The notes beneath the pieces were generated by a model that was given only the letters and a program-made list of their open reading frames with translations, ran no database searches and was not told the origin of the DNA. DNA of 64,000 nucleotides from JAGPUQ01 sp049325095 (GTDB lineage: Bacteria; Pseudomonadota; Gammaproteobacteria; Pseudomonadales; Porticoccaceae): positions 1 through 64,000 of the forward strand of contig JBMOPO010000022.1 of assembly GCA_049325095.1 (NCBI GenBank). The letters are read 5' to 3'. Of this stretch, positions 1-8,348 are shown piece by piece. Within the stretch, counting starts at the first letter, position 1; each line of letters starts with the position of its first letter. A program made the translations under genes and the position numbers.

Positions 1-444
1 GAGCCCGGCGACCAGCACCGGCACCCCGGCGCCCGGCAGCGCCAGCAGTGCAGCCAACAGCGGCGACAGCAGGCTGATGGGTACCCCGGTCACCAGCCAG
101 TGGGCGGCGACCCGGGCCAGCACCAGCAGCCACAGCGGCTGTGGCGACAGCACCAGGTATTCGAGCGCGCCGTCGAGAAAGTCCTCGCGAAACAGGGCAT
201 CGGCGGCGAGCAGGGTGCCCAGCAGCGCCATGATCCACAGCATGCCGGGCGCCAGCCGCGCCAGCAGGGCCGGCTCCGGACCCACCGCCAGCGGCACCAG
301 CGCGGTGATCATCACGAAGAAGATCAACGGATGGGCAACCTCTCCCCGGCGCCGCCAGGCGAGCAGCAGGTCACGGCGCAACAGGGCCGCGAAACCGGCG
401 CCCAGGCCGGGCAGGACCGCGACGGGTTCAGGCGGCGAGTGCAA
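1..444 (-). CDS. ccmB: CcmB, heme exporter membrane subunit (partial, C-terminus off the window)
   Basis: Membrane subunit of the CcmAB ABC transporter used in cytochrome c maturation (System I); with CcmA it powers release of heme-loaded CcmE in the periplasm. The visible 148 codons carry a charged N-terminal stretch (LLRRDLLLAWRRRGE) followed by hydrophobic segments, which is the usual CcmB beginning; about 70 further residues expected for the family lie beyond base 1. The frame has an in-frame stop just upstream and the first usable start is TTG at 444, inside the last 17 bases of ccmA, so the two are translationally coupled. No homologue search was possible; the call rests on position after ccmA and on the N-terminal pattern. 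Confidence 0.85.
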   Translation of the reverse strand, partial: MHSPPEPVAVLPGLGAGFAALLRRDLLLAWRRRGEVAHPLIFFVMITALVPLAVGPEPALLARLAPGMLWIMALLGTLLAADALFREDFLDGALEYLVLSPQPLWLLVLARVAAHWLVTGVPISLLSPLLAALLALPGAGVPVLVAGL

Positions 445-1051
445 GCCGTTTCACTCCCGGCAGTGCCAGCGGTTGATGACTGCTGAAGATGATCGCACCC
501 CCGGTGCGCCGATGCTCCTCGAACAGCTTTTCCACCAGCTCGACACCGGCGCGGTCGATGGCGGTCAGCGGCTCGTCGAGTATCCACAAGGCCGCACCCG
601 ACAGCGGCAGGCGGGCGAGCGCCGCGCGGCGCAGCAGGCCCGCCGACAACTGGGCGCAGGGGGTGTCGGCCCAGTCCGCGAGCCCCAATGCCGCCAGCGC
701 GGCCTCGGGCCCGCCGCCACGGCGGGGAAACAGCCCAGCCAGCCAGCGCAGGTTTTCGCGCGGCGACAAGCCCAACTTGAAGCCGGGCGCATGCCCGAGG
801 AAGGCGAGCTCGGCGAGATAACGGGTGCGGGCCCGCGGCAGCGGCTGTTGGCGCCAGTAGAGTTCACCGGCGGCGGGCGTCAGTGCGGTGGTGAGCACCC
901 GCAGCAGGGTGGTTTTGCCGGCCCCGTTGGCGCCGGTGACCTGCAGGATGTCGCCCGCCCGGACCTCGCCCGCCAACCCCTCGAACAGGGGCGCATCGTT
1001 GCGCTCAAAACACAGGTTGCGAAATTCGAGGAGGGGTGCAGCGGGGGACAA
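428..1051 (-). CDS. ccmA: CcmA, heme exporter ATP-binding protein
   Basis: ATPase of the CcmAB heme-handling ABC transporter of cytochrome c maturation. The 207-residue protein has a Walker A loop (GANGAGKTT, about residues 40-48), a variant signature (LSAGLLRR, about 138-145) and Walker B followed by the D-loop (LWILDEPLTAID, about 156-167); its length is normal for CcmA. The start is a TTG at 1051 preceded by a GGGAG ribosome site seven bases away. It is the first gene of a leftward ccm operon and overlaps ccmB by 17 bases. The presence of Ccm implies c-type cytochromes and fits the respiratory genes nearby. Confidence 0.93.
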   Translation of the reverse strand: MSPAAPLLEFRNLCFERNDAPLFEGLAGEVRAGDILQVTGANGAGKTTLLRVLTTALTPAAGELYWRQQPLPRARTRYLAELAFLGHAPGFKLGLSPRENLRWLAGLFPRRGGGPEAALAALGLADWADTPCAQLSAGLLRRAALARLPLSGAALWILDEPLTAIDRAGVELVEKLFEEHRRTGGAIIFSSHQPLALPGVKRLALAA

Positions 1052-1276
1052 AACGAACTCCCGTACAGACCGGCCGCATTATGCCCCATCGCGGGAAATT
1101 CGCCAAAGAACGCCGCCCGGGATGCCGATGCCCAGGTCGCTCGGGGCGCGCCCGCACATCCCCCCGGGGCAGGCGGCAGTCCTGCTACAAACTTGGCCTC
1201 GGCGCCTTCGAGGCGTCGGCGCCGCGATCCCGGGACTCGGCTTACCGTCCCGAGGGGAACCGCTGGTGCTTGACGG

Positions 1277-1465
1277 CTAGTCCAGATCGCGATCGAGATC
1301 GAAATCGTAATCGCGGATCAGTTTCTCCAGCCGCCGCTGCTCGAGCCGGTCTTCGAGGCGGCGCCGAGCTTCCATATCGATCACGACCTTGCGCTTGTCG
1401 TGCGCGACATGCAGAAACTCGTCCTGACTTTCGAGGGTGCCTGGATCGACATCAGTTTCGCCCAT
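1277..1465 (-). CDS. Small charged protein resembling the PA3496 family
   Basis: A 62-residue, highly charged protein. Its middle is a likely helix with the pattern RRRLEDRLEQRRLEKL and it ends in an acidic DYDFDLDRDLD tail. This Arg/Glu-rich helix with a short acidic tail is typical of the small gammaproteobacterial family annotated as PA3496-like putative envelope integrity protein, but the match is from memory and the function is not established. I prefer the ATG at 1465, which has GAGG nine bases upstream, over the GTG at 1480. The gene points away from cobB; an AT-rich region (1550-1620) separates the two and probably holds both promoters. Confidence 0.55.
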   Translation of the reverse strand: MGETDVDPGTLESQDEFLHVAHDKRKVVIDMEARRRLEDRLEQRRLEKLIRDYDFDLDRDLD

Positions 1466-1705
1466 GCGATAAGACCTCACTGACTGCTTCCCGGCGGCAG
1501 ATACCGCGCCGGACGCGGGTGATCGCGGCGGCGATCACGGGCGCACGGTAAGACCAACAAAAGCGTTCGTCAAGATATTTTTATTTCGTTAAATCAAGCT
1601 ATTAGATGGTTATTGAAGAATCTCCGGAAAGCCGCGCCGACGGTCGTCCGGAAGGCGGCCGGCTGAGGTAGCATAGGCACGGAACCAAGCTCCCGCGGCC
1701 GACAG

Positions 1706-2416
1706 ATGAATCGCTACTCCTCCATCGTGGTGCTGACCGGCGCCGGCATTTCGGCGGAATCCGGAATCCAGACCTTTCGCGGTGCCGGTGGCCTGTGGGA
1801 GGGGCACGATATCGAGGAGGTGGCGACCTTCGAGGCCTATGTCCGCGATCCGCACAAGGTGCTGGCGTTCTACAATGCCCGCCGCCGCGATCTGAGCCGC
1901 GCCGGCATCGAACCCAATGCGGCGCACCTGGCGCTGGCGGAATTCGAGCGCGACCATCCCGGCGACTTCCTGCTGATCACCCAGAATGTCGACGATCTCC
2001 ACGAGCGCGCCGGCAGCCGCAAGCTGCTGCACATGCACGGTGAACTGCGCAAGGTGCGCTGCCAGCGCTGCCATCAGATCTACACCAGCACCGAAGATCT
2101 CTCGCTGAGCACCCAGTGTCCCTGGTGCATGGCGGCCGGCCGCGTCCGCCCGCACATCGTCTGGTTCGGGGAGATGCCGTTCCACATGGACGAGATCCAT
2201 CAGCGTCTGGCGAGCTGTGACCTGTTCGTGTCCATCGGCACCTCGGGCAACGTCTATCCCGCGGCCGGCTTCGTCGAGATCGCCCGGCAGCACGGCATTC
2301 CCGCGGTGGAACTCAATCTGGAGCCCTCGGAGGGCGCGTCACAGTTCACCGAGCGCCGCTACGGGGCTGCCACCGAGGTGGTGCCCGAGTTCTTCGCCCG
2401 CCTGAGAGGCGCCTGA
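1706..2416 (+). CDS. cobB: NAD-dependent protein deacylase, sirtuin (CobB-like)
   Basis: Removes acyl groups from protein lysines using NAD, giving nicotinamide and O-acyl-ADP-ribose. The 236-residue protein shows the sirtuin motifs in order: GAGISAESGI near residue 12, the TQNVDDLH NAD-binding motif near 97, the catalytic HGE near 114, a zinc site made of CQRC and CPWC, and the GTSGNVYPAA motif near 192. The FYNARR segment holds the Tyr and Arg that in class III sirtuins (SIRT5, E. coli CobB) accept succinyl and other acidic acyl groups, so desuccinylase activity is likely. It stands alone in its orientation. A macrodomain hydrolase that could process the O-acyl-ADP-ribose product lies at 11.6-12.2 kb. 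Confidence 0.93.
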   Translation: MNRYSSIVVLTGAGISAESGIQTFRGAGGLWEGHDIEEVATFEAYVRDPHKVLAFYNARRRDLSRAGIEPNAAHLALAEFERDHPGDFLLITQNVDDLHERAGSRKLLHMHGELRKVRCQRCHQIYTSTEDLSLSTQCPWCMAAGRVRPHIVWFGEMPFHMDEIHQRLASCDLFVSIGTSGNVYPAAGFVEIARQHGIPAVELNLEPSEGASQFTERRYGAATEVVPEFFARLRGA

Positions 2417-2451
2417 CGGCCGCCGGCGGCAGTGCAGGGAAAACCCTGCTC

Positions 2452-3309
2452 TCAGTTGACCACCAGCATTTCGGTGGTCATGTGGCGGAGGATGCGCTCG
2501 GCCGTGTTGCCGAGCACCAGACCCTTGAGGCCCCGGTTCGCCACGCTGCCGATCACCAGCAGGCCATCGGCCGCCGCCGCCGCCAGCACATCCTCGACCC
2601 GGCCGGTCTCGATCCGCGCCTCGTCGACCCGGAGGCCGATCCGCTCCAGCAGCTCCCGTTGCGCCGCGCCCGCCCGTGCCTGCAGCTCGGTGATCAGATC
2701 GGCGCTCAGCGGCACGGCGACGGGACTGGCGTAGATCAGCGCCGGGTCCGGCATCACCGTCACCACCCGCAGCGGGACCTGCTCGGCATGCGCGAAGGCG
2801 CTGGCGGCGTCCAGCACCCGTTCGGCCAGCAGTTCCTGCTCCGGCCCTTCGGCCAGGGCGTCGACCGCCGCGATCACCGCCCTGATCGGCTGCGGCTTGC
2901 GCGGCAGCAGCAGCACCGGGCAGGGCGCCTCGCGCAACAGATGCCAATCGTCCGCGTGGTGGATGAGATTTTCCAGCAGCCCATGCCGGCTGGCCTCCAT
3001 CAGGATCAGGTCGGCCCCCATGGCCAGCGCCCGATCGGCGATACCGCGGTACCTGCGCTCGCACCAGATCACTTCGCCTTCGTCGGCGCCGCGCAGGGCG
3101 TCGAAGCGGGCGGTCTCGGCGGCCAGGATGGCCTCGCGGACCGATTCGACATTACCTGCCGGCAGGTACTTCTGCCAGTCGCCGAGCGGCGATTGCACCG
3201 GCAGCAGCAACCTCAACCGGGCGTGAAACTGCGCGGCGAGAAAGCGCGCCCGCGCCAGTACGCGCTGGGCCTCGTCGGGTTCGCCGAGCACCGCCAATAG
3301 CTGTTGCAT
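2452..3309 (-). CDS. Universal stress protein with two UspA domains
   Basis: A 285-residue protein made of two UspA folds in tandem. The first ends in the strand APCPVLLLPRK and the second in GLVLGNTAERILRH, the Usp ATP/phosphate-binding signature (G-x2-G-x9-G-S/T type), after an LLVIGSVANRG stretch. The first domain lacks a clear version of that signature, a common situation in tandem Usps. I place the start at the ATG at 3309, which has GGGAGG eight bases upstream; the reading frame stays open much further but shows no support there. It diverges from the hemN-like gene, and a candidate Fnr/Anr site lies about 80 bases upstream, which would make it an oxygen-responsive Usp as in other bacteria where Anr controls usp genes. 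Confidence 0.85.
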   Translation of the reverse strand: MQQLLAVLGEPDEAQRVLARARFLAAQFHARLRLLLPVQSPLGDWQKYLPAGNVESVREAILAAETARFDALRGADEGEVIWCERRYRGIADRALAMGADLILMEASRHGLLENLIHHADDWHLLREAPCPVLLLPRKPQPIRAVIAAVDALAEGPEQELLAERVLDAASAFAHAEQVPLRVVTVMPDPALIYASPVAVPLSADLITELQARAGAAQRELLERIGLRVDEARIETGRVEDVLAAAAADGLLVIGSVANRGLKGLVLGNTAERILRHMTTEMLVVN

Positions 3310-3390
3310 CCGGGTGACCTCCCAGGGTTCCTGGCCGGGGAGTGTAACGCCAACGGTGCGGAGGCGGTTGGCGGTGACCTGCGGCACCAC

Positions 3391-3404
3391 TTGATGCACG
3401 TCAT
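3391..3404. promoter_or_regulatory. Candidate Fnr/Anr box between uspA and the hemN-like gene
   Basis: The sequence TTGATgcacGTCAT matches the Fnr consensus TTGAT-N4-ATCAA perfectly in the left half and at three of five positions in the right half. It sits in the divergent region between the universal stress gene (start 3309) and the hemN-like gene (start 3461), just upstream of an fnr/anr gene whose product would recognise it. The distances allow control of either promoter. One half-site is degenerate, so this is a candidate only. Confidence 0.4.
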
Positions 3405-3460
3405 GGTACCCCGGGCGCCGAGCGGCCAGAGTGGCCGCATCGCGTAGCAGATCCGTCCCC

Positions 3461-4699
3461 ATGCCCGGCGAGCAAAGACCCGGCGGCCTCCACCGCCTCG
3501 ACGCACGAGCGCTGCCCCCCGCGCCCACCGCGTTTGCGACCGCAGTGCTGCCCTGCTTCCGGGATCGGCAGATCATCCCCAGCGGCGGACACGAGCGCTT
3601 TCGCGGAGTCGGTCACGAGCTGGCGATCAACGTCCAGTGCCCCCGGGAAACGCTCGACGACTACGTCGGACTGCTGGCCCGGGAGGCCGCCCTGCTCCGG
3701 GCGCGGCTTTCCGCACCGCTCCCGGTCGTCAGTCTGTGGCTGCGCGGCAGTCCCTCGCGCCAGTTTTCCCCGGAGGCGGTGACCGAGCTCATCTTCCGCC
3801 TCAATGCCCAGTTTCCGCTGTCCTCCACCGACGCGGTGCGCGGCCTCGAACTGCCGGCGGCCGCCATCAATCCCGAGCGCCTGGCGCTGCTCGCCGGCCT
3901 GGGCTTCAATCGCGTCGCGTTGCGAATCGACGCGACCCTGGGCAGCGATGAGCGCAGCCTGGGACGGCTCCACGATCTGCAGCGGCAATTGACGGATTTC
4001 CCGGCGATCGAACTCCAGTACGAGGTGCGGTTTGGCAGCCGGTCCCATCCGCGATACCTGTCGCGGCTGCTGGCAGCACTGCGCAGTTCACCGGCCGCGG
4101 CCATCGAACTGGTCGATCCGGACCAGGAGAATCCGCGCCCCCTGGCCGAGCGCCTGGAATCGGGGCAACTCCTGAAACTCGCCGTAGCCGAGATGACCGC
4201 GGCCGGCTGGGCGGCGTTCGGCAACCACATCTTCGTCCCGGCGGACAGCGCGCTCGCCGGCGACCGCTGCCGCGACACCCTGCATCTCACGCCCTGGGGT
4301 CCGCAGCCGCTGCTCGGCCGGCTGTGGCTGGGCCTGGGGGTGGGCGCCTTCGGCTATCTGCATCCGTGCTATTACCGCACCACGCCCCGGGCGGAGTCCT
4401 ATCGCCAGGCGCTGGAGGCCATGCAGTTGCCGGACAAGGAGCTCTACGGCATGCCCGGGGAATGCCTGCCAACCCAGCATCTCTGTCGAGCCCTGCTGTG
4501 CAGCCAGCGCCTGCCGCCGGCGGCGGATCCCGAACTCCACTCCGCACTGGCGGAGCAGCAGTGGATCCAGGCGGAATCCGGGCGACTGACCACGGCTGGC
4601 ATCATCCAGCTCGCCGCCATCATCCACGACTTGCATTTGCGGTCCGACCGGGGAGAAGATCATGCCCAGTTCCATACCAGCGATCACCATGGCGCCTAA
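3461..4699 (+). CDS. HemN-like protein without the radical-SAM cysteine motif
   Basis: A 412-residue protein co-linear with oxygen-independent coproporphyrinogen III dehydrogenase (HemN). Recognisable HemN landmarks include LGFNRVALRID (about 154-164), AAGWAAFGNHIFVP (about 246-259), LHLTPWG (about 274-280), the glycine loop LWLGLGVGAFG (about 289-299) and a C-terminal winged-helix-like part. The HemN segment that should hold the CX3CX2C iron-sulfur cluster after YVHIPFC is missing: the protein reads AINVQCP and then continues with the next helix, so no radical-SAM cluster can be built. There is no frameshift that would restore it. It is followed by anr with a 38-base overlap, the same hemN-anr neighbourhood known in pseudomonads. 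It may be a regulatory or heme-binding relic rather than an enzyme. Start chosen at ATG 3461; no strong ribosome site is visible. Confidence 0.7.
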   Translation: MPGEQRPGGLHRLDARALPPAPTAFATAVLPCFRDRQIIPSGGHERFRGVGHELAINVQCPRETLDDYVGLLAREAALLRARLSAPLPVVSLWLRGSPSRQFSPEAVTELIFRLNAQFPLSSTDAVRGLELPAAAINPERLALLAGLGFNRVALRIDATLGSDERSLGRLHDLQRQLTDFPAIELQYEVRFGSRSHPRYLSRLLAALRSSPAAAIELVDPDQENPRPLAERLESGQLLKLAVAEMTAAGWAAFGNHIFVPADSALAGDRCRDTLHLTPWGPQPLLGRLWLGLGVGAFGYLHPCYYRTTPRAESYRQALEAMQLPDKELYGMPGECLPTQHLCRALLCSQRLPPAADPELHSALAEQQWIQAESGRLTTAGIIQLAAIIHDLHLRSDRGEDHAQFHTSDHHGA

Positions 4700-5411
4700 G
4701 CCCTGCCCCCACCAGCATCAAGGCGTGAGTTGCGGCGACTGCCGCATGAAGGCGCTGTGCCTCCCCCTGGCCCTGGAATTCGATCAGGTGGAAAAACTGG
4801 ACCGCATCATTCAGCGCGGGCGCCCCTTCCAGCGCGATGAATACATTTATCGCGCGGGCACCGATTTCCGTTCGGTGTACGCGGTGCGCAGCGGTGCGGT
4901 CAAGACCTTCGCGGTCAACGACCAGGGCGTCGAACAGGTCACCGGGTTTTATCTGCCCGGCGAAATCTTCGGCATGGACGGCATCGCCCACACCCATCAC
5001 ATCAGCTCCGCGCTGGCGCTGGAGACCTCGTCGATCTGCGAAATCCCCTTCAATCGCCTGGAGGAGCTCAGCCTCGCCCTGCCCAGTCTCCAGCGCTACT
5101 TCTTCCAGTTGATGAGCCGGGAGATCATCAACGACCAGCGCCTGGTCGCCCTGATCGGCAAGAACAGCGCCGAGGAGCGGCTGGCCACCCTGCTGATGAG
5201 CATCTCGACGCGCAACGCCAAGCGCAACCTCTCCGGGCTCCGCTTCCGCCTGCCCATGTCGCGCGCCGACATCGGCAACTACCTGGGCCTCACGGTGGAA
5301 ACCGTGAGCCGCATCTTCGGCCGCTTCCAGAAACAGCGCCTGCTCATGGTCGACAAGAAGGAGATCGAGATCCTCGACTTGGAGGGCTTGCAGGAACTGG
5401 CCAATATTTGA
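4662..5411 (+). CDS. Fnr/Anr oxygen-sensing transcription regulator
   Basis: A CRP/FNR-family regulator of 249 residues that senses oxygen through a labile [4Fe-4S] cluster and binds TTGAT-N4-ATCAA sites when anaerobic. The cluster ligands are all present: VSCGDCRMKALC near residues 22-33 (C-X2-C-X5-C) and the fourth cysteine in SSICEIPF near 125. A cyclic-nucleotide-type beta roll, a dimer helix and a winged helix follow; the recognition helix reads YLGLTVETVSRIFGRF (about 207-222), with the E and SR that define FNR specificity. The ATG at 4662 has GGGAG at the right distance and overlaps the end of the hemN-like gene, implying coupled translation. Orthology to anr of pseudomonads or fnr of enterics cannot be separated here. 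Confidence 0.93.
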   Translation: MPSSIPAITMAPKPCPHQHQGVSCGDCRMKALCLPLALEFDQVEKLDRIIQRGRPFQRDEYIYRAGTDFRSVYAVRSGAVKTFAVNDQGVEQVTGFYLPGEIFGMDGIAHTHHISSALALETSSICEIPFNRLEELSLALPSLQRYFFQLMSREIINDQRLVALIGKNSAEERLATLLMSISTRNAKRNLSGLRFRLPMSRADIGNYLGLTVETVSRIFGRFQKQRLLMVDKKEIEILDLEGLQELANI

Positions 5412-5564
5412 GTCGCCGCAACGGGCGCGCTGGCCGGGTGCGGATGCGCCGGCGCTGGCCCAGCCTGCAACAACCATCCAACCAACCGGGCCCCGGGTCG
5501 GGCCCGCCCCGCGAAAGGATTTGCAACAGTGGTACCCTGTCGGCGCCTGCGCGGGAACCAACCA

Positions 5565-6383
5565 ATGAACGAGCTTCAGCAAGTCGTCGCCGACCTGCGT
5601 GCCGAAGGCGACGAGCTCCATGCCTTTCTCGGCGCCGTGCCGGCCGCCGCCTGGCCGCTGGCCACCAGATTCAAGGGCTGGACCCTCGACGACGTGGTCG
5701 GCCATCTCTATTTCGGCGATTACCTGGGCATCAGCTCGCACCGCGATGGGGATGAATTCCGGGCCTTCATGACCCGGGTGCGGGATTCGGGTCTGTCGCT
5801 GGCCGACTTCACCCGGCAGTGGCTCGGCGGCCTGTCCGGCCCGGCGCTGGTGCGCCGTTGGCGCGAGCAGTTCCTGGCCATGTGCGCACGGTTCGCCGCC
5901 AGCGACCCCGGCATGCGGCTGGCCTGGGCGGGGCCGAGCATGGGCATCCGCATGTTCGCCACCGCCCGGCTGATGGAAACCTGGGCGCACAGTTGGGCGA
6001 TCTACGACCGGCTCGGCATCGAGCGCCCCCAGACCGACCGCATCCGCCACATCGCCGCCATCGGCGCCCGCACCTACGGCTGGAGTTTCGCCAACCGCGG
6101 GCTGCCGGAACCCGGGCCGGCGCCCTGGCTGGTGCTGGAGGCGCCCTCGGGCGCGCGCTGGGAATGGCATGAGCCGCAGGCGGACAACCGCATCAGCGGC
6201 CCGGCGGTGGCGTTCTGCCAGGTGGTCACCCAGGTGCGCAACGTCGCCGACACCGATCTGGAGGTGGTCGGCGGGCCGGCTCGGGCCTGGATGGCCATCG
6301 CCCAGTGCTTCGCCGGGCCGCCGGAGACACCGCCGGCACCCGGCACCCGCCGCATCGACGCGCCGCCGGATCCCGGCCGCTGA
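5565..6383 (+). CDS. TIGR03084/maleylpyruvate-isomerase-N family putative metal protein
   Basis: A 272-residue protein with the four-helix DinB/MDMPI fold. The N-terminal helix pair contains GWTLDDVVGHLYF, giving the first metal His, and METWAHSWAIYDRLG (about 136-150) supplies the E-X3-H that completes the H-E-H metal triad of the mycothiol-dependent maleylpyruvate isomerase family. The C-terminal part resembles the SCP2-like domain common to TIGR03084 proteins. Substrate unknown; members are often near lipid or aromatic catabolism genes. The chosen ATG at 5565 follows GGGA. It is transcribed away from anr with a 150-base gap and is convergent with the next gene. Confidence 0.65.
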   Translation: MNELQQVVADLRAEGDELHAFLGAVPAAAWPLATRFKGWTLDDVVGHLYFGDYLGISSHRDGDEFRAFMTRVRDSGLSLADFTRQWLGGLSGPALVRRWREQFLAMCARFAASDPGMRLAWAGPSMGIRMFATARLMETWAHSWAIYDRLGIERPQTDRIRHIAAIGARTYGWSFANRGLPEPGPAPWLVLEAPSGARWEWHEPQADNRISGPAVAFCQVVTQVRNVADTDLEVVGGPARAWMAIAQCFAGPPETPPAPGTRRIDAPPDPGR

Positions 6384-6420
6384 GCCGCGGGCGGCCGGCG
6401 GGCGCCGCCCCGGGAGAACC

Positions 6421-6831
6421 TCAGCCGCCGCCCTGGAACATCTTGACGTCGAAGTATTCACGCCAACCGGTGATCCTGCCGGCATCGTCGAATTCCAGGA
6501 TGCCCATCACCGGCAGCGAGTGCCGCCGGCCCTTGTAGGTCCAGCCGTCCACCCGCTCGGTAACCACCGCATCCCCGGCGCAGACCAGCTTGCGCAGCTC
6601 GAAGGTCATGTCATCGCCCAGGGCGACGAACTTCTCCACCGCCTTGCGGATCCTGTCCCGGCCCTCGACCGGCTGGAAGGGAATGTTGTGATAGATCCCG
6701 TCGGGGGCGAAGGCGGCGACGATGGCCTCGACGTCCTTACGCTCCCAGGACTGGAAGAACGCGCGGGTGAGCTGCAGGTTGCGTTCGGTGGCATCGGTAG
6801 AGGCGATTGCCAATTGCGTGGTTGCGGCCAT
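6421..6831 (-). CDS. Limonene-1,2-epoxide-hydrolase-like / SnoaL-fold protein
   Basis: A 136-residue single-domain protein of the NTF2/SnoaL superfamily. It begins with the helix LTRAFFQSWERKDVEAI, continues with YHNIPFQPVEGRDRI, and ends with ITGWREYFDVKMF. The VTERVDGW segment and the terminal WREYFD place an Arg and two Asp residues where limonene-epoxide hydrolase has its Asp-Arg-Asp catalytic triad, so an epoxide hydrolase or isomerase role is plausible; the substrate cannot be inferred. The ATG at 6831 is preceded by AAGGAGG, an excellent ribosome site. It diverges from the SMP-30-like gene to the right. Confidence 0.75.
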   Translation of the reverse strand: MAATTQLAIASTDATERNLQLTRAFFQSWERKDVEAIVAAFAPDGIYHNIPFQPVEGRDRIRKAVEKFVALGDDMTFELRKLVCAGDAVVTERVDGWTYKGRRHSLPVMGILEFDDAGRITGWREYFDVKMFQGGG

Positions 6832-7029
6832 GGGGATTTCCTCCTTCGGGTTCATTTGCGTTATGGGATTCGGAATTCCGGTCGCGGGCCCGGACCCGTC
6901 GTCAGCGCCCGAGTCTAGCCCCCGGCCGCTGCGCACCGCCAGCGCCATCGGCGCCCGCCAAGGGGCTGGCAGTCTCGCCCTGGTTTGACCTAGGCTGGAG
7001 CCGATTCCCATAACAACAGGTATGCCGCC

Positions 7030-7881
7030 ATGAATGCACCACGGCTTCAGGTCTTCGCCGACGACTTCGTCTTTCTGGAAGGGCCGCGCTGGCGGTTCGA
7101 CAGACTCTGGGTCTCCGACGTCAACGGGAAAAAGGTCTACACCCTGACCGAAGACGGGGCCCGGGCCCTCTGTGTCGAGGTGCCGACCCGGCCCTCGGGT
7201 ATCGGTTTCCTGCCGGACGGCACCCCGCTGGTGGTGTCGATGAAGGACCGCACCCTGCAGCGGGTCGAACATGGCCGCCTGGTCCGGCACGCGAGCGTCG
7301 CCCATCTGGTCGAGGGCGAGATCAACGACATGGTGGTCGACGGCCGCGGCAACGCCTATGTCGGCAGCATGGGCTACGACCTGTTCGGCGGCGCCGACTT
7401 CAAGCCTGGCAACCTGGTGTTGGTGACCCCGGCCGGCGAGTCCCGGGTGGTGGCCGAAGACCTACATTTCCCCAACGGCCCGGTGGTCACCCCCGACAAC
7501 CGCACCCTGGTGGTCGCCGAGAGCTGGGGCAAGCGGCTGACCGCCTTCGCCATCGAGGCCGGCGGCACCCTGAGCGGACGCCGGACCTTCGCCGACCTGG
7601 GCGACCACACGCCCGACGGCATCACCCTGGACGCCGAGGGTGCGATCTGGGTGGCCGCCTTCGCCAACAATGCCTTCGTGCGGGTGCGCGACGGCGGCGA
7701 GATCACCGACCTGATCCCGACGGGCGACCGCCGCGCGGTCGCCTGCACCCTGGGTGGCGCGGACCTGCGCACCCTCTACTGCATCACCTTCGCAGGCACC
7801 ATGGGGGACATCGGCAAGGGCCTGCGTGCCTCGCGGATCGAAACCCTGCGGGTGCCGGTCCCCGGGGCGGGCTCGCCCTAG
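7030..7881 (+). CDS. SMP-30/gluconolactonase-family protein
   Basis: A 283-residue six-bladed beta-propeller of the SMP-30/gluconolactonase/LRE-like family, which hydrolyses sugar lactones or other esters using one divalent metal. The metal-site residues expected are visible in order: Glu in FLEGPRW (about 16-22), Asn in EINDMVVDG (about 97-105), Asn in HFPNGPVV (about 148-155) and Asp in HTPDGITLD (about 196-204). No signal peptide, so it acts in the cytoplasm. It neighbours other small-molecule hydrolases but shares no obvious operon with them. Confidence 0.85.
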   Translation: MNAPRLQVFADDFVFLEGPRWRFDRLWVSDVNGKKVYTLTEDGARALCVEVPTRPSGIGFLPDGTPLVVSMKDRTLQRVEHGRLVRHASVAHLVEGEINDMVVDGRGNAYVGSMGYDLFGGADFKPGNLVLVTPAGESRVVAEDLHFPNGPVVTPDNRTLVVAESWGKRLTAFAIEAGGTLSGRRTFADLGDHTPDGITLDAEGAIWVAAFANNAFVRVRDGGEITDLIPTGDRRAVACTLGGADLRTLYCITFAGTMGDIGKGLRASRIETLRVPVPGAGSP

Positions 7882-7972
7882 CTGCAAACGGTGGGCCGCT
7901 TACCCACCCTACGGCCACGCCCCGCCCCGGCGCAGCCAGGCGGGAAGGCCCGCGGGGCTTCGTCCAAACCTG

Positions 7973-8179
7973 CTAGTTCTTCGGCGGCTTTTTGCGGAAC
8001 ACGATCTTCTGTTCGTCGACCTCGAGCTTGCAGCCGGCCTGGGCCGCGAGCCGCCGCGCCAGCGGCAGATAGGCGAAGCGATCCATGGGATCGTTGATGG
8101 AGTTGCGAAAATCTTCGCGGGAGATCTCGAAACTTTCGCCCGCCGCGAGCCGGGCAATCTGCTCTGCGTAATTGCTCAT
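7973..8179 (-). CDS. Small hypothetical protein
   Basis: A 68-residue protein that I do not recognise. It is amphipathic and charged, with MSNYAEQIARLAAGE at the start, a central DPMDRFAYLPLARRLAAQAG stretch and a basic end (FRKKPPKN). I take the ATG at 8179; the upstream alternative at 8218 lacks support. No membrane segment or signal peptide. Codon use is like that of neighbouring genes, which argues that it is real. Confidence 0.5.
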   Translation of the reverse strand: MSNYAEQIARLAAGESFEISREDFRNSINDPMDRFAYLPLARRLAAQAGCKLEVDEQKIVFRKKPPKN

Positions 8180-8317
8180 GGCGATTGGTCCTGTCGTTAT
8201 TGTCACCTTCAACAACAATCAGGTTGCGATCGAGGCTAGCAAAATCGGATGACACCGCCAATATCGTCCGGGCGGGGGATTCGTGACCCGATTTCCCACC
8301 GCGGCTTCCCGCGGCCC

Positions 8318-8348
8318 AAAAAAAAGCGGGCTGGTTCGACCAGCCCGC
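8318..8348 (-). terminator. Rho-independent terminator after ompW
   Basis: On the minus strand a perfect 10-bp GC-rich stem (GCGGGCTGGT / ACCAGCCCGC) with a three-base loop is followed by eight T residues. It lies 100 bases downstream of the ompW stop codon, in the right orientation. Confidence 0.92.

Noticed and set aside
77..1273. Open frame of 398 codons on the plus strand
   Set aside because: Antisense to ccmA and ccmB, Arg/Gln/Ala-rich, without motifs.
3461..4699. HemN-like gene as a frameshifted normal hemN
   Set aside because: All three plus-strand frames were read around the expected position and none contains a CX3CX2C motif, so the motif is deleted rather than out of frame.
4620..6485. 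Open frame of 621 codons on the minus strand
   Set aside because: It is antisense to anr and the TIGR03084-like gene, has no recognisable motif, and arises from GC-rich third positions.
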